64,000 bases of DNA from Hepsetus odoe (taxonomy: Eukaryota > Chordata > Actinopteri > Characiformes > Hepsetidae). Below, one piece after another: positions 11,091 through 22,768 of this stretch (positions within the stretch are counted from its first letter, which is position 1; every line of letters starts with the position of its first letter). Where the stretch lies: NCBI GenBank assembly GCA_017165825.1, contig CM029393.1, positions 8,448,375 to 8,512,374 of the forward strand. Direction: 5' to 3'. The position numbers and the translations under genes are program-made. The notes beneath the pieces are model-generated. The model worked only from the letters and a program-made list of their open reading frames with translations. It ran no database searches and had not been told where the DNA came from.

Positions 11091-11992
11091 AAAGCACGTC
11101 GAAGGCCAAAATGTAAAAAAAATTAAAAGTCTTATGGTTATTATTATTGTTGTTGTTGCACAAAGATGGCACCTTATTTCACATGGACAGATGAGATGAG
11201 CAGATTGAGTAGTAACGCCATAAACCATATCATTAAGTAGGCGTGTAGGGCAACCGGTTCGAAAGCAATTCAATCTTTCAGAAGTGGGCATTTTTTCCTT
11301 TCTCGGAGAACATGGAGGGCTGATAAACGATTTTACCCCCAGACAGAAAGTTCTACAGGGCTCTGGAGACCAGTGAACCTTGGTTGCTCTCTTCTCAATC
11401 CCACACAAGGCCAGGAGGTCAAGCACAGTAAATTCCCCGACTCATTTCCCCCCCGTTTCCCGAACAAACCTCCTCTGCCTTGTTGTTCCTCTGCCGCAGT
11501 CTCCACGAGACCCCGTTGGAGATGCCCTAGCAGCGTTAACGGCCTCATAATGATAATGTATGGTGACACAGCTCGCGGGAAAACCTGTGCCGGCTGTCAT
11601 TTCCGACGTGGCGCGGCGCTGACGTGCTTTGATCTGAAATGCAGGCTCTCCCACTCACTTCCTCACGGCTGGTGAGCACGTTGCTTTCGGAAGGCAGAGG
11701 AGGCAGGGGGCACCTGTGGTGGGATGCTCTGGAGAGATCACGCATCCGTCACTGGGATCTCTGAATGTGACCCAGTCTGATTATAGGGCTCGGCTGTGTT
11801 TTGTGCCGATTAAAAGCTGGCTCCCGCAGCGGCGTGTTGCTGTTAGAGCTTATTATTCATCGGTGGCGTGAAGCAGCAGTCTCTGATTTTATGGAATTGT
11901 GCTCTTTTTACAGAGGAGATGCATTAGAGATACACAGTGTTGCTTGTAAATCTTTTATCGTTTTTAGATTCATGCCTGTAACACAAAGTAGG
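11091..11992. other. Putative intron 1 interior, nothing recognised
   Basis: Non-repetitive sequence of moderate G+C around 11400-11720. Open frames here overlap on both strands and show no domain. Confidence 0.35.
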
Positions 11993-12150
11993 GCAGTAGT
12001 GGTTAGGGACCAGGATCTTTGATTAGAAGGCTGCGGGTTTGAGGAACGGGACTGTAGGCCAGCCTGAGGTCCCCTGACGAAGACGTCATCTCCATTGTTT
12101 CTCGCTAGGGGCTGGACAAAGCTGGCTGCTCCGACACCGTGTGAATGGTT
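11993..12150 (+). repeat. Decayed SINE fragment
   Basis: GGGCAGTAGTGGTTAGGGAC resembles the SINE head, followed by CTGCGGGTTTGAGG as a weak box B and CCTGAGGTCCCCTGACGAAG. The 3' part cannot be assigned with confidence. Confidence 0.5.
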
Positions 12151-12251
12151 TATTGATATTTTGTGTCACGATGACAAATAGTCACTTTCAGTGTTTGACT
12201 AGTCTGTAAGTAGATAAAGAAAGTGAAAGTGACTGTTCGGAAAGTGAAAGT

Positions 12252-12352
12252 CTGGGGCAGCAGTGGCATAGTGGTTAGGGAGTTTCCCCAGCGTCGGAAG
12301 ATTGTGGGTTCAATTCCCTACCCAGTAGGTTTCCCTGAGGTACCCTTGTCAC
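12252..12352 (+). repeat. SINE-A head, left arm of an inverted SINE pair
   Basis: GGGGCAGCAGTGGCATAGTG, GTGGGTTCAATTCCC and CCCTGAGGTACCCTTG form the 5' half of SINE-A. It is directly followed by the tail motif and an inverted copy. Confidence 0.85.
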
Positions 12353-12655
12353 TTTCACTTGTCATTGTCATTGTGAGGTCATAGCACAGCACATGACAAG
12401 TGAAAGTGACAACCCGTGTCATTGCGAGGTCACAGCACAGCACATGACAAGTGAAAGTGACAACCCGTGTCATTGCGAGGTCACAGCACAGCACACAGTG
12501 AACCACAACAATATTGGACCTCTGCAGCAGTGGGCAGCTATGAAAGTACCCAGGGAGCAGTGACAGGGACGGTACCTTGCTCAAGGGGACCTCAGGGCAA
12601 CCTACCGGTAAAGGGTTTGAACCCACAATCTTCCGATCCTGTGGCCGACATTAAA
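12346..12655 (-). repeat. SINE-A copy with tandem 3' tail units
   Basis: The minus-strand SINE-A runs from about 12490 to 12655. Before it, a unit of about 60 bp (GACAAGTGAAAGTGACAACC, then CGTGTCATTGCGAGGTCAC and AGCACAGCACA) occurs about three times at 12360-12495. The tail end of the SINE has therefore been tandemly amplified. Confidence 0.8.
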
Positions 12656-12764
12656 CAGTTAAAATGCTACAAAAATCCACACGTGGCGGTTTATTTATTT
12701 GAAGGGCCCAGTCATGTCCTCCAGTGTTTGGCTGATGAACGTTAGTAACACAAAAGAGGAGAAA

Positions 12765-12982
12765 GTTACAACTTGTCATTGTGAAACACAACACACGACG
12801 AAATACAGCCTCTGCACTTATTCCACACCGTGCAGCGGATATTAAAGTGGCCCAGGGAGCAGTGATGGGGACAGTACCCTGCTCAAGGGTACTTCAGGGC
12901 AACCTACTGGTCTGGGATTCAAACCCATGACCTTCCGGTCCTGTTGCCAACTCCCTAACCAATAGGCCACCGCTGCCTGTCT
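12765..12982 (-). repeat. SINE-A copy
   Basis: Shows CAACTTGTCATTGTGAAACA, GGGAGCAGTGATGGGGACAG and CAATAGGCCACCGCTGCCTG. It is nearly full length but its outermost tail is missing. Confidence 0.85.
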
Positions 12983-14430
12983 ATACTGGCGTAGAAGTAG
13001 GCCCGGGCGTCTTGGTAGTCACCTTGCTTGATCTTTGAGGATCGACCACTCCTGGGGAGGTTTAACAGTGGCCTCGATTACCTTGATTTGTGCACAACCT
13101 GCTGGACTGTCAAGTTCAGACTATTAAGAGATGGTTTGGTAACATTTTTTTTCCAGCCCGATTGAAACAACTCTTTTTCTGGAGTCCTCAGAAAACGCTC
13201 GTCCGTTTTTCAGGTTTCTTTCTTTTATACAGCAGGAGGTCCACTCACACCTGAAGCTCATCCCATTGACTGAAAACACTCTCGTTTCACCTTCAGATGA
13301 AGTGCTAATCATGGAGGTTCACATCATTTTGCCACTCATACACTTTGTGGTCATATTTATGTAGAAATACAGAAACTGCTCCATTTCTGTCTGGATTAGT
13401 ATCAGTCTGAAACATCCTGAGGACTGAATTCTGTCCATACGTTCGTCCGATCTCCAAAGAACATCTAGAGGAACACAAAACTTTGGACGCCTTTAAAGGA
13501 AAAACGTTGATTTTCCACTAAATTGACCTTATATTTGTATATTTGTTACAATAAAAGCAAAAATGAAACTTTTTTTAATATTTGTGTAGGTATGGCCAGT
13601 GTGTCGCACCCGTGTGTGTCCTCGTCCTCGGCTGTCTTGTGTGTCTGTGTTTTCTTGTGTGTCTTCTCTATCACCCAGAGTGCAGCCCTTCTCCCTGGCA
13701 CAGGCTCTCTTGCTGCTTGGTGCTGATAATGTGAAGTAATTAAGGCAGAAATGTTGAGTCTAAATAAAGAGAAAGCACAACCTCTCTCAGATCACCCACC
13801 ACCACCCTCCTGCATTCATCCGCTGGCTAATTACGTCCATTTGTTCGGGCTGATAACTAAAAAAGGTAGAATTGCAGAACAACATGGGTGCTCTACAAAG
13901 GAATCAGATTTGTAGGCAGGCCGTCCACAATATTTTAATAATAGATCATCAGTAACACGTTTGCTGTTTTGTTATGTTAATGTTATTCTGCAGCATATTG
14001 TTTCCCTTCGTTTGTGAACATGTCCTGCCAACCAGTGTGGGTTCAAGGTTTTGGACACATGAAATTTTGAAAACGTATGAAGTTTCTAACCAACAGGTTG
14101 ACCAATCGCGGCTCGGTGTGGCTCAGCCAATGCTCAAATATTCAACTGAGTGCTATTTTGAATAGCGGGATCCTACTGGGATGAGAAAAATGTGAGATGT
14201 TAATAGTAGAAAGAGTATCTCATTGTCATTAGAGCTCAAAAGCTGAATCTTTCTTAAAGAGAAATATTATTAATCGTTACTTTTGTGTCCATTTCTTTTG
14301 ATTTTCTAACTCAAGCACTACGCGCAAGTGTTTCTCTTGGTCCCGGATAAATGGAAAGTGGAAAGGGTTTGTTAGGAGGGACATCCGGCGTGAAACTTTT
14401 TCGGACGGTTCATCATACTTTATTGCATTG
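12983..14430. other. Putative intron 1 interior, nothing recognised
   Basis: No exon or repeat family could be supported in this 1.4-kb stretch. It contains homopolymer runs and ordinary AT-rich sequence. Confidence 0.35.
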
Positions 14431-14434
14431 TGAA

Positions 14435-14672
14435 AGTGAAGTGAAAGTGACTATTTTTGTCATCGTGAGAACACACAGCGCAGCACACCACAACGAAATT
14501 GGACTTTTAACCCATGCACACAAACACACACTGTGCCGCAGCTATGAAAGCGCCCGGGGAGCAGTGATGGGGACGGTACCTTGCTCAAGGGTACCTCAGG
14601 GCAACCTACGGGTAAGAGGTTTGAACCCACAGTCTTCCGATTCTGTGGCCGACTCCCTAAAAACTCCGCCGC
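14435..14672 (-). repeat. SINE-A copy
   Basis: The minus-strand copy begins with AAGTGAAGTGAAAGTGAC and contains GGGGAGCAGTGATGGGGACG and CTTGCTCAAGGGTACCTCAG. The head is slightly decayed (CTCCGCCGCC). Confidence 0.85.
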
Positions 14673-14809
14673 CAAGTTTAAAGAAGTTTTCTAGTGGAGA
14701 ACACGTGAAAACCACCTGGGCAGTAGGAAGCTTGCTTATTAAATAATCCCTCAAATTAAAGCTTTAACACAGATATAGTGACGATGTCTCAATAGCTCAA
14801 TACTTCTGA

Positions 14810-15060
14810 GGGGCAGCCCTGGCCTGATGGTTAGAGAAGAGGACCTGCTACTGGTGGGTTCAATCCCCAGATCTGTCAGGAAGCATTTTTGGATGAGTGA
14901 GGGGTTAACAGACTTTCTCATTCCCAAGCAAAACATCTGACCTTATAACTGCCCCTCAGGTGCCTCAGCCCACTGCTCCTGGTGTGTGTTCATGACTGGT
15001 CTGAACAGGATGGATTAGAAGCACAAGTTCACTGCTCACTGTTCACAGCATTGTTCAAGC
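14810..15060 (+). repeat. Second SINE family (SINE-B), tRNA-like head
   Basis: GGGGCAGCCCTGGCCTGATG, GTTAGAGAAGAGGACCTGC, TGGGTTCAATCCCCAG and later GCCTCAGCCCACTGCTCC differ from SINE-A but keep box A and box B spacing. Only one clear copy is present in the window. Confidence 0.65.
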
Positions 15061-16674
15061 ACAGGGATTTTCTTTTCTTTTTTTTTATTTCTTCTGACTA
15101 GGGTTTGGTGGGTTACCTGACATCCAGAAAGGCTTTTGAGACCCTCCAATCTGCTACTGTGTGCTGGAAACAAAATCATTTAGAGCTTGATAAACAGAAT
15201 TTTGTTTCCTGTTGGCATAAAACAAAGAAACACATGGGTAGGCTAAAAGTATTGGTTATAATTGGCTGACTGTTTTGTCACATTTATTGAATTTGATCAA
15301 ATATCTATTGGCCTTCATGTCCACCTCATATCATTACATGATCAAGCAGCAAAGCTTTTCAGAGCAGTTCAGGGTTTAACAGGCACAAATCGGCACAAAT
15401 TCCATAGTAACTGGCAAGATTTTAGAACGAGGGGTCCATGAAGCTCTTATAGAGGCGATAGTCCATATACTTTTGGCCATATAAAGTATGCACAGCCTTT
15501 TCTGAGAGGGAAAGATGAAAGAAGGAATTATTAGTAGACACAGCAGTATGTACTGTACAAGATGATTCGAATACACACACCTTTCCGGTGCGATCCCACA
15601 TTTTCACCTTCCTTTTGAAGATCCTACCATGTTTGTGAAACAGTTGAGATTTTCTTTTTTTCGTCTGTGAAATGGCACTTTTTGCAACCTGGCTTAAAAA
15701 AAAAAAAGATGACTCTGCGCTTTTGCGAGTTAGGTGCACGTCATGGCTAAATCGTCTCCTTTGATAGGTGACTGGGAAGATTTCTAAAGCTCTCGGGCAG
15801 GCGGATTAGAAGGAAGCCGCTCATCACCGTGAGGGCTGATATGACGGAGTCTCTGTGGGTGGGGATGGGGATGGAGGGAGGAACGGAGGGAGGGAGGCTA
15901 CTGGAGAGGTTTGCACTGCTGGCTAATCTGACTGTTGGGCTGTGTCAGTAATAGTTTTCAAAGACGCCACAATAAACAGCCGGCCTGATTTCACGCTTGG
16001 GGGGATGTTCAGTCTGTCCACAAGCTCGGTTTTGCACTGAGCCTCTTTGGACGTCCCGAGAAGGTGCAGGGACTCTTTTTGTCTTGCAGGCTCGATTGGT
16101 TGCACAAAGCATGGCCATCAAGAGAGTTACAGTTACATTAGCTTTAACGTGTCTCCGGAGACGGGCCTAATTAGATTGGGTTTTGAGGCGTGTAGTGCTG
16201 CAAAGGGAGGCCGAGCTGTGAGAACAGCCTGAGGAAAAATAGAAAATATAGTCTGAGCTTCTATTCTGGTAGGATACACACTTACATCCCAGGCCTGCTC
16301 TGTGATGGGAACTTGATGCAATTCATTTTGTTGAATTTAGGCAAACTTCCTGATTTGTATTGCCATTGGAGACACAAGTAAAGCTATAGCCACCCATTAA
16401 ACTCCAAGTGTCGCAGATTTAAATGAGCAATGGGTTTTTCTTGCTCCAGTACTGATACTAAATCCTACTAAAAACTTTGTGGTCCTTTTTTTTTATACAA
16501 TTTTCACTCATTAACATAAAATTGAATTTCATTGATTTTATTTAGCATAAATGACATAATTATCTATTTGCCCCAGCTGTACTCACAGATGTGCTAAACA
16601 CCCAAATGCAACATAGTGGTTAAACCCATGCTATACACTGTGGAACCTGAGAGGCAGATTTGCTGTTGATGATG
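15061..16674. other. Putative intron 1 interior, nothing recognised
   Basis: About 1.6 kb without a recognised repeat or exon. Short open frames have no domain. Confidence 0.35.
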
Positions 16675-17200
16675 GGTGATGGTTTCAGGAGTGATATGTG
16701 ACAGATGGGTTCAGAAAAAGTGAAGGAAACATTTAAAGGACAGTAGTGAGCAGTAGTGAGACCAGCTGTGCTATAGGGTTTGGAGATAGCAGGACTGATG
16801 AAAAGACAGGAGGCGGAGCTGGAGGTGTCGGAGTTAAAGATGCTGAGATGTTCGTTGGGTGTGACGAGGATGGACAGGATTAGAAATGAGTATATTAGAG
16901 GGACAGATCAGGTTAGACGCTTTGGAGACAAAGTTAGAGAAGCAAGGTTGCGTTGGTTTGGACATGTGCAGAGGAGAGACGAGGAGTCTATTGGGAGAAG
17001 TATGTTGAGGATGGAGCTGTCAGGAAAGAGGAGAAGAGGAAGACCAAAGAGGAGGTTTATGGATGTGGTGAGAGAGGACATGCAGGTGGTTGGTTTGAAG
17101 AGGGAAGATGCAGAAGACAGGAAGAAATGGAAATGGATGATTCACTGTGGTGACCCCTAAACGGGAGCAGCTGAAAGAAGAAGAAGAAGAAAAAGAAAAA
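16675..17200 (+). mobile_element. Non-LTR retrotransposon 3' end (LINE-R copy 1)
   Basis: The frame 16780-17160 encodes EIAGLMKRQEAELEVSELKM, RLRWFGHVQRRDEE, GKRRRGRPKRRFMDVVRED and a stop after CGDP, then a GAA-rich terminal run (about 17175-17200). This is the C-terminal region of a reverse-transcriptase ORF, RTE- or I-like. Related pieces lie at 17990, 21165, 39190 and, inverted, 48050. LINE-R is a working name. The copy is 5'-truncated. Confidence 0.85.
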
Positions 17201-17689
17201 GAAGGTGGGTGATAGCTGCTATGGACCACAGACAGCTGCAGCTTGATGGGAGATCTTGACAGAAAGAGAGAGGGAGCTAAGTAGAGACAGACTTGAAATA
17301 CTTTAAGAGTAAGGTAGTAGGTTCTGTATGGGTTCCTCAGCTATCGCTAGATGTCAGTCAGATGCTACTGGAATACAAAAAATTGTGTAAGATCTGAAAG
17401 GTGGTGTGAGATCTGGCCTCGATGTTTGGACAATAGATATCCTATTAATTTGTCAAATAATAAATCTGCATTGATTAACACCAGTTAAGTTTGAGCCACC
17501 TATAATGAACAGCCCAGTCCAGCACCCAGTCCTCCTACGAGAAGGAACCCAAACAACATGACGAACCCCTGTTTTTCAGCTCCTGATAAAGTCAAGGTTT
17601 CCGCATGAATTACTACTCTGTGGTTTCAAAGAAGATGCTTACATGACAGAAGTTCATAATCTTTCTAAAACATGGTTCAAACGCTCATC

Positions 17690-17925
17690 ACTGCTGCTGA
17701 AAGTGAGTTCACACGCACATATGAATCAGATCATTACAGAAGACTCTATTTGGGCAGAGATCTGTTCAGCACATTTACAAGCGCTTCATTAATCTGATGA
17801 AGAGAAAACTCTACACGAGCCACTCAGGAGTCAGACGTCTTTCTAAAATCACCATGGGCACCTTTACGGTTGCTTAGCAACTCTCCAAAAGCACAGCTGT
17901 GGAAAATTTTACTTTTTGCCAATGA
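17690..17925. repeat. Low-confidence dispersed repeat, partner at 50150-50300
   Basis: GGTTGCTTAGCAACTCTCCA followed by AAAGCACAG resembles GGTTGCTTAGCAACTTGCCA with AAAGAGCACAA near 50260. Upstream parts are only loosely alike. It may be a DNA-transposon relic. Confidence 0.35.
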
Positions 17926-17989
17926 TTTCGTATCATTTTAGGATACGATTGGCACTATTGGCTAATTTGTTGCCATTACAAAAGGGACA

Positions 17990-18490
17990 GCTCAGGTTGG
18001 AAATTTTGGAGACAAAGCAAGTTTGCGTTGCTTTAGACATGTCCAGAGGAGAGACGAGGATTATACTGGGAGAAGTATGTTGAGGATGGAGCTGCCAGGA
18101 AAGAGGAAAAGAGGAAGACCAAAGAGGAGGTTTATGGACGTGGTGAGAGAAGATAAATTATTCATGTGTGCCACAGTTTTAGCCCATTTTTACTTGATAC
18201 ATAAATTAATAGTCTCCCAGCATGCCCTGGGCTCATCATCAATACGCATAACTCGTGGAGTTTCCTTGGTGAAGTTCAGCAGCCCATCTTTTCATATCTT
18301 CAGGACAAACACACCATCCGTGGATTGGAACGTAAAAGTGGTCGCACTCTGAACGACTGCTTTGTTGGGTTTCCCGACTCCTGTTGGATGTTAGTTTGAA
18401 GGAGGAAGATGCAGAGGAGAGGAGGAAATGGAGATGGATGATCGGCTGTGGTGACCCTGAACTGGAGCAGCCGAAAGAAGAAGATGAAGT
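17990..18490 (+). mobile_element. LINE-R copy 2, split by a 230-bp insertion
   Basis: The left part (to about 18152) encodes CFRHVQRRDEDYTGRSML and RRFMDVVRED. The right part (from about 18390) resumes with LKEEDAEERRKWRWMIGCGD and ends in PKEED. The foreign piece 18152-18385 lies exactly between them and has an inverted relative at 19549-19790. Confidence 0.85.
18152..18385 (+). repeat. Insert in LINE-R; left arm of an inverted pair
   Basis: Starts near ATAAATTATTCATGTGTGCC and includes CCCAGCATGCCCTGGGCTCA and CCATCCGTGGATTGGAACGT. The reverse complement of 19549-19790 carries the same strings with small differences. Neither arm encodes a recognisable protein. Confidence 0.85.
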
Positions 18491-18569
18491 TTGTGATCAG
18501 TCATTTAGTGTTCAATTTCCCAGGAAGTTTGTCTTTATTTCGATCCTATTCTGCACAGATGAAGAATAA

Positions 18570-19548
18570 AGTGGATTCAATGAGAGTGAGCACAGAATAT
18601 TGATATTTTCATGGCTGTATAGTCGCGCAGTCACTCGTTCACCCCCTTCTTATCCAGCCCGCTCACAAAGACGTCAACTGCGGAGACCCAACTTCTCAAA
18701 TGAAATTATTAGCCAGCATGTAATGAGCTTAAGCCAAAATTGGAATAGAAATGTTGGAGTAAACAAAACCTGATCTCTGAGCTCAAATCCACATTTCTTT
18801 ATTGGATTCCATAAAATCTGATAAAGGTCTTAATCTGGTCTGGGAGATTAGAGTTAGCTGATTACAGAAATACAGGAATAATTAGATAACCGGCTAAATT
18901 ACATTTTGACTGTATTATTGACGTTATGTGTAAACCTGCTCCTTGTTTTCAGGTGAAGACTGCAGTGAAACTGTAGTCACATGATGTCACGTTTTTCTGA
19001 TTTCAGGTGCTACCAACAGTTCCATGATCTGGAACGGTCTGTTGATATTAGCCTGAAAAAATTGAAATATTGGGAAGATCAGAACGGTCACTTTGATGCT
19101 CTCATTGTTCCCAGTGTGAGAAGAAACCACAGATCCTGGACCATTTCACTTCAGACATCTCCTTATCTTTCTTCCAGACCATACATAGCTCGTGTGCACT
19201 GTCGTAACTCTGAGAGCTACAGCCGCTATCTCTCAGCAGCAACCCCTTTCTGCCTCAGGCAGACCCGACACAGGTGGTTGATGATATCGCACTGCTATCG
19301 TGCCTGCCTGTTGGCACCTTTCCGGGTCGCTGCAGGTGCTAGTCAGCGGTTCCTCAAGCGTTCTGAGGCCAGATGATTCCTAAAGCTGGTGCAAAAATGC
19401 TATCAACCACGCTCCACAGGTTTAAACTGTTTCTCATTACAAATCTAGTGTAAATATTTCAAGAGGGACTCATGAAACGGTGTACTCAGAGCATGTTGTC
19501 TCTCTTTTCATCCATCTTTCAGGGCTGTACATGATTATTTTTACAAGA
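18570..19548. other. Spacer between inverted arms, no recognised gene
   Basis: It contains a 131-codon open frame (18981-19376, starting MMSRFSDFRCYQQF) with no domain I recognise. A weak piece of the mid-size dispersed repeat may lie at 18625-18690. Confidence 0.35.
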
Positions 19549-19790
19549 GGAGGCAGGAAACCCAACAAACCAGTCGTTCAGAGTGCGACCACTTTTACGT
19601 TCCAATCCACGGATGGTGTGTTTGTCCTGTAGGCGATATGAAAAGATGGGCTGCTGAACTTCACCAAGGATGCTCCACCAAATGCTTATTGATGATGAGC
19701 CCAGGGCATGCTGGGAGACTATTAATTTATGTATCAAGTTAAAAATGAGCTCAAAACTGTGGCACACATGAATAATTTATCCTTTCCGTG
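19549..19790 (-). repeat. Right arm of the inverted pair
   Basis: On the minus strand it reads ATAAATTATTCATGTGTGCC through CAGCATGCCCTGGGCTCATC to AAAAATAATCATGTACAGCC, near-identical to 18152-18385. It differs mainly around AAGCATTTGGTGGAGCATCC, where the other copy has CGCATAACTCGTGGAG. Confidence 0.85.
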
Positions 19791-20164
19791 CGAGAGCGTC
19801 GAACTCACAAACACTCAACCCGACAGCGCAGATATCCTGCTACAGAGGGCCGTGACGGAGATGTTTCCTCTAACTAGTGCTATCGCTTGGGTGTTTCACA
19901 CCCCGGTTGAAGGCAGGCCTTCATTTCTATGCCTTGGTGCTGTTATTTTCCACTGTTCAATGAATCATTTCAACCACTTGAGCGTATGAATGCAGATTGG
20001 GTTACATTTTCAATTTAGCCACTACAATATAGGCCCCCGAAGACATTTATTTTATGGGGACTTGATTTGTGTTATAGGAAAGGCTGGTTTGGGAATCATT
20101 TCATTCAAGGTTTTTTATTTATCACATTCAGAGATATATGCACCCCCAGCAAATGCACCCCTGG

Positions 20165-20299
<135 letters not shown>

Positions 20300-20931
20300 A
20301 TAAGCTAAATCTAGAGTAAATATATTTCTGATGAAATGAAGTAAAAAAAATGACATATTAGGCAAATTTGTATAAATCTGCACCAAAACACATCAGTTTC
20401 TCTCGGAGAAACGCCAACCAAAGTCAGTTTTACTTCCACACTGGGTTTAACGACGTACTACTTCTGAGAGAGCTACAACTAAACATGGACAATTGGAGAA
20501 TAGTGATTTAATTTGATCTACTAGCATTAGGACCATGATCTGTGCATCATATGTGTTATATTTAAAAAAGCAATGCATCACAAAATAATACGCCACCCTC
20601 TAAACGATAAAAATCCTTATCAGTGATATTAATGGGAATTATATCAAATATATTAATGGAGCTTCGTTCTGGTTTGTTTACCGCACACTTTTTACACCTC
20701 ACGCTCATTGCATGACAACTGGCAACCCTGTGAAGTCACATGACAACAGCAGCTCCAGCAGATGGAAATTGCAGAGATGGAAAGTCACTTGTTCAGCCCT
20801 TCAGTGTAAAAGTGTTCTTCTCTAACAAAATAACTAAATTACTGGAGAAAACCTTCCGCCTCTGCAGAGCTGTTCACCCCGTTCTCTAAACTGCACTTTT
20901 ACCTGCTTTGTTTTGCATGTTTTCTGTTTAA

Positions 20932-21085
20932 AGTGAAAGTGACTATTTGTCATAGTGAAACAGCCCAGCACGCGAAATACATCCTCTGTGTTTAACTCAC
21001 GCACACTGTGGAGCAGTGGGCAGTCATATCCAGCGCCTGGGGAGCAGTGATGGGGACGGTACCTTACTCAAAGGTCACTGAGGAC
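20932..21085 (-). repeat. SINE-A copy lacking the head
   Basis: Minus-strand tail AAAGTGAAAGTGACTATTTG, then GGGGAGCAGTGATGGGGACG and CTTACTCAAAGGTCACTGAG, where it breaks off. Confidence 0.85.
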
Positions 21086-21164
21086 TACTGCTCCTGGACT
21101 TGATTTGTTTGTTTGGGTTCTGCTCGCTTCTAAGCAGAGAGTAACTGCATTATACAGATTATTA

Positions 21165-21375
21165 GAGATGGAACTGTTAGAGAAAAGAGTTGCAGGGTGG
21201 GGAAGGTGGAGAAGTTGCTCCTCCACTTGTGGTAGAAAGTTCAGAGCAAGGAGCAGTGTGGAAGAGAGGAGAGGAAGAGAGTTCTAGACGAGTAGTATAT
21301 TGGGAGGAGGATGTTGAGGATGGAGTTGCCAGGAAAGAGGAGAAGAGGAAGACCAAAGAGGAGGATGTGTGAATG
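21165..21375 (+). mobile_element. LINE-R copy 3, short fragment
   Basis: GGAGGATGTTGAGGATGGAG, then GGAAAGAGGAGAAGAGGAAG and ACCAAAGAGGAGGA match the GKRRRGRPKRR-coding part of LINE-R copy 1. The fragment ends about 90 bp before the next GRIP exon. Confidence 0.75.
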
Positions 21376-21462
21376 TAAACTGTAAATTCATCATCACCTC
21401 CTCTGTCTGGTGACGTGTCGGAAGGAGTTTTGTAAAATATCTTCTGTTTCTTCTGTTCGCAG

Positions 21463-21543
21463 ATGATGGCCCTTACTCTAAAGGGAACAAGGAATCAACA
21501 GGGCCTGACAATTCCCTCACGTCCAGAAGACAGAGCATTCCAG
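21463..21543 (+). CDS. grip2: GRIP N-terminal exon before PDZ1
   Basis: This 81-bp exon is flanked by TTCGCAG| and |GTACAC. It encodes (D)DGPYSKGNKESTGP followed by DNSLTSRRQSIP and splits a Glu codon with the next exon (SIP|EELRG). The known GRIP N-terminus has a similar acidic start, a Pro-Tyr-Ser/Thr-Lys motif, a low-complexity stretch, then an arginine pair and P-E-E before PDZ1. The region is a flexible leader with no fold. The incoming phase (one base needed) matches the candidate first exon at 6388. The homology is short, but the phase agreement on both sides is strong. Confidence 0.88.
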
Positions 21544-22229
21544 GTACACCCAAACCTCTTTCTTTCCTTCCGTCTCTGTTTGTCTTTCTTACCCACACCG
21601 ACTGTAGATCCTACCCTGGGACACTGCTCCCCGTTCCTTTCTCTGCCTTTTGATGTTGGCGAGCGTGTTTTCCTGCGGCCCCACGGGGATCTCGTCACAC
21701 TTCCTGCCACCACGGTTTAGAGGAATCTTTGAGATGGAGAACTTTGGGGGGGGTTTCATGCTCACCGCTGGCGGCTTTCTCGAGGCGTTTCCTGCGGTTT
21801 CTTGAAAAGTGGTGTCTGTTCGAGTCACCGAGCCAGTTTGAAGAGCCACAACCCGCTGGAAACTTCTGCAGATCTGATCTTTTCAAACAGCGGCCATGAA
21901 ATGCAGTTTTAGTTTTACACGTTCCTCATTTTCGCCTTCAAGTTGGTTATTTTAAAATAGTAAAATTTTGATTTGGTTGTATTGATCACATACACCACAG
22001 GCCCATTTTCTTGCCACTAGGAGGCCTGTAGAAACAGCGTAAAGGAATAATTACATTTTTTGCCATTTCTCTAGAAAACATTACATTTTCTCAATAATTC
22101 AGTTCCTTATTCTTAATAAAAGAACTGATCTAGAAGTGCTCCTAATACAAGGCAATGGGCAGCTGCTAAAACGCTGTTTTATTGTCCTCTATATTCGCCT
22201 TTTTAGTTTCCTGTCCTTTTCCAATCTTT
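21544..22229. other. GRIP intron, nothing recognised
   Basis: Intronic sequence. No repeat was recognised apart from the SINE that follows. Confidence 0.5.
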
Positions 22230-22396
22230 GAGATTACACACATGTGCAGCAGTGGGCAGCTATTGAAAGTGCCCGGGGAGCAGTGGCGGGGATGGTACCT
22301 TGCTCAAGGGTACCTCAGGGCAACCCAATGGTGAGGGAATTGAACCCACAATCTTCCGATCCGGGGCAACTCCCTAACCACTAGGCCACCGCTGTA
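22230..22396 (-). repeat. SINE-A copy, tail missing
   Basis: GTGCAGCAGTGGGCAGCTAT, GCTCAAGGGTACCTCAGGGC and AACCACTAGGCCACCGCTG. Only about 110 bp separate it from the next, oppositely oriented copy, giving a head-to-head pair. Confidence 0.85.
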
Positions 22397-22507
22397 ATAA
22401 TAATATATTGACATAAAATAGAAATGCAAATATAAATGTTATAGAAAATTTGAGATGATCAATCATGAGTATTTTAAATCAATCTAATAAAATGGCTCCA
22501 CCGCTTC

Positions 22508-22768
22508 GGGGCAGCGGTGGCCTAGCGGTTAGGGCGTTAGCTGCATGATCGGAGGATCGGGGTTCAAACCCCTTCCCAATAGGTTGCCCTGAGGTACCCT
22601 TGAGCAAGGTACCGTCCCCATCACTGCTCCCCGGGCGCTTTCAATAGCTGCCCACTGCTGCACGGGTTTGAGTGTGCATGGGTTAAATGCAGAGGTCCAA
22701 TTTCGTTGTGGTTCATGTGTGCTGTGCCGTGACCTCGCAATGACAAGGGTTGTCACTTTTCACTTTAA
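22508..22768 (+). repeat. Full-length SINE-A, reference copy
   Basis: The best copy in the window. The head GGGGCAGCGGTGGCCTAGCG contains a tRNA-like box A, and GGGGTTCAAACCCC holds box B. The core runs GTTGCCCTGAGGTACCCTTG, GAGCAAGGTACCGTCCCCAT and CACTGCTCCCCGGGCGC. The tail has ATTTCGTTGTGGTTCATG and ends TGTCACTTTTCACTTT. This is RNA polymerase III SINE architecture, mobilised by a partner LINE that I cannot identify. Confidence 0.9.

Noticed and set aside
22508..22590. Functional tRNA gene
   Set aside because: Box A and box B are present, but the sequence continues into the SINE-A core and recurs many times. No cloverleaf is supported.
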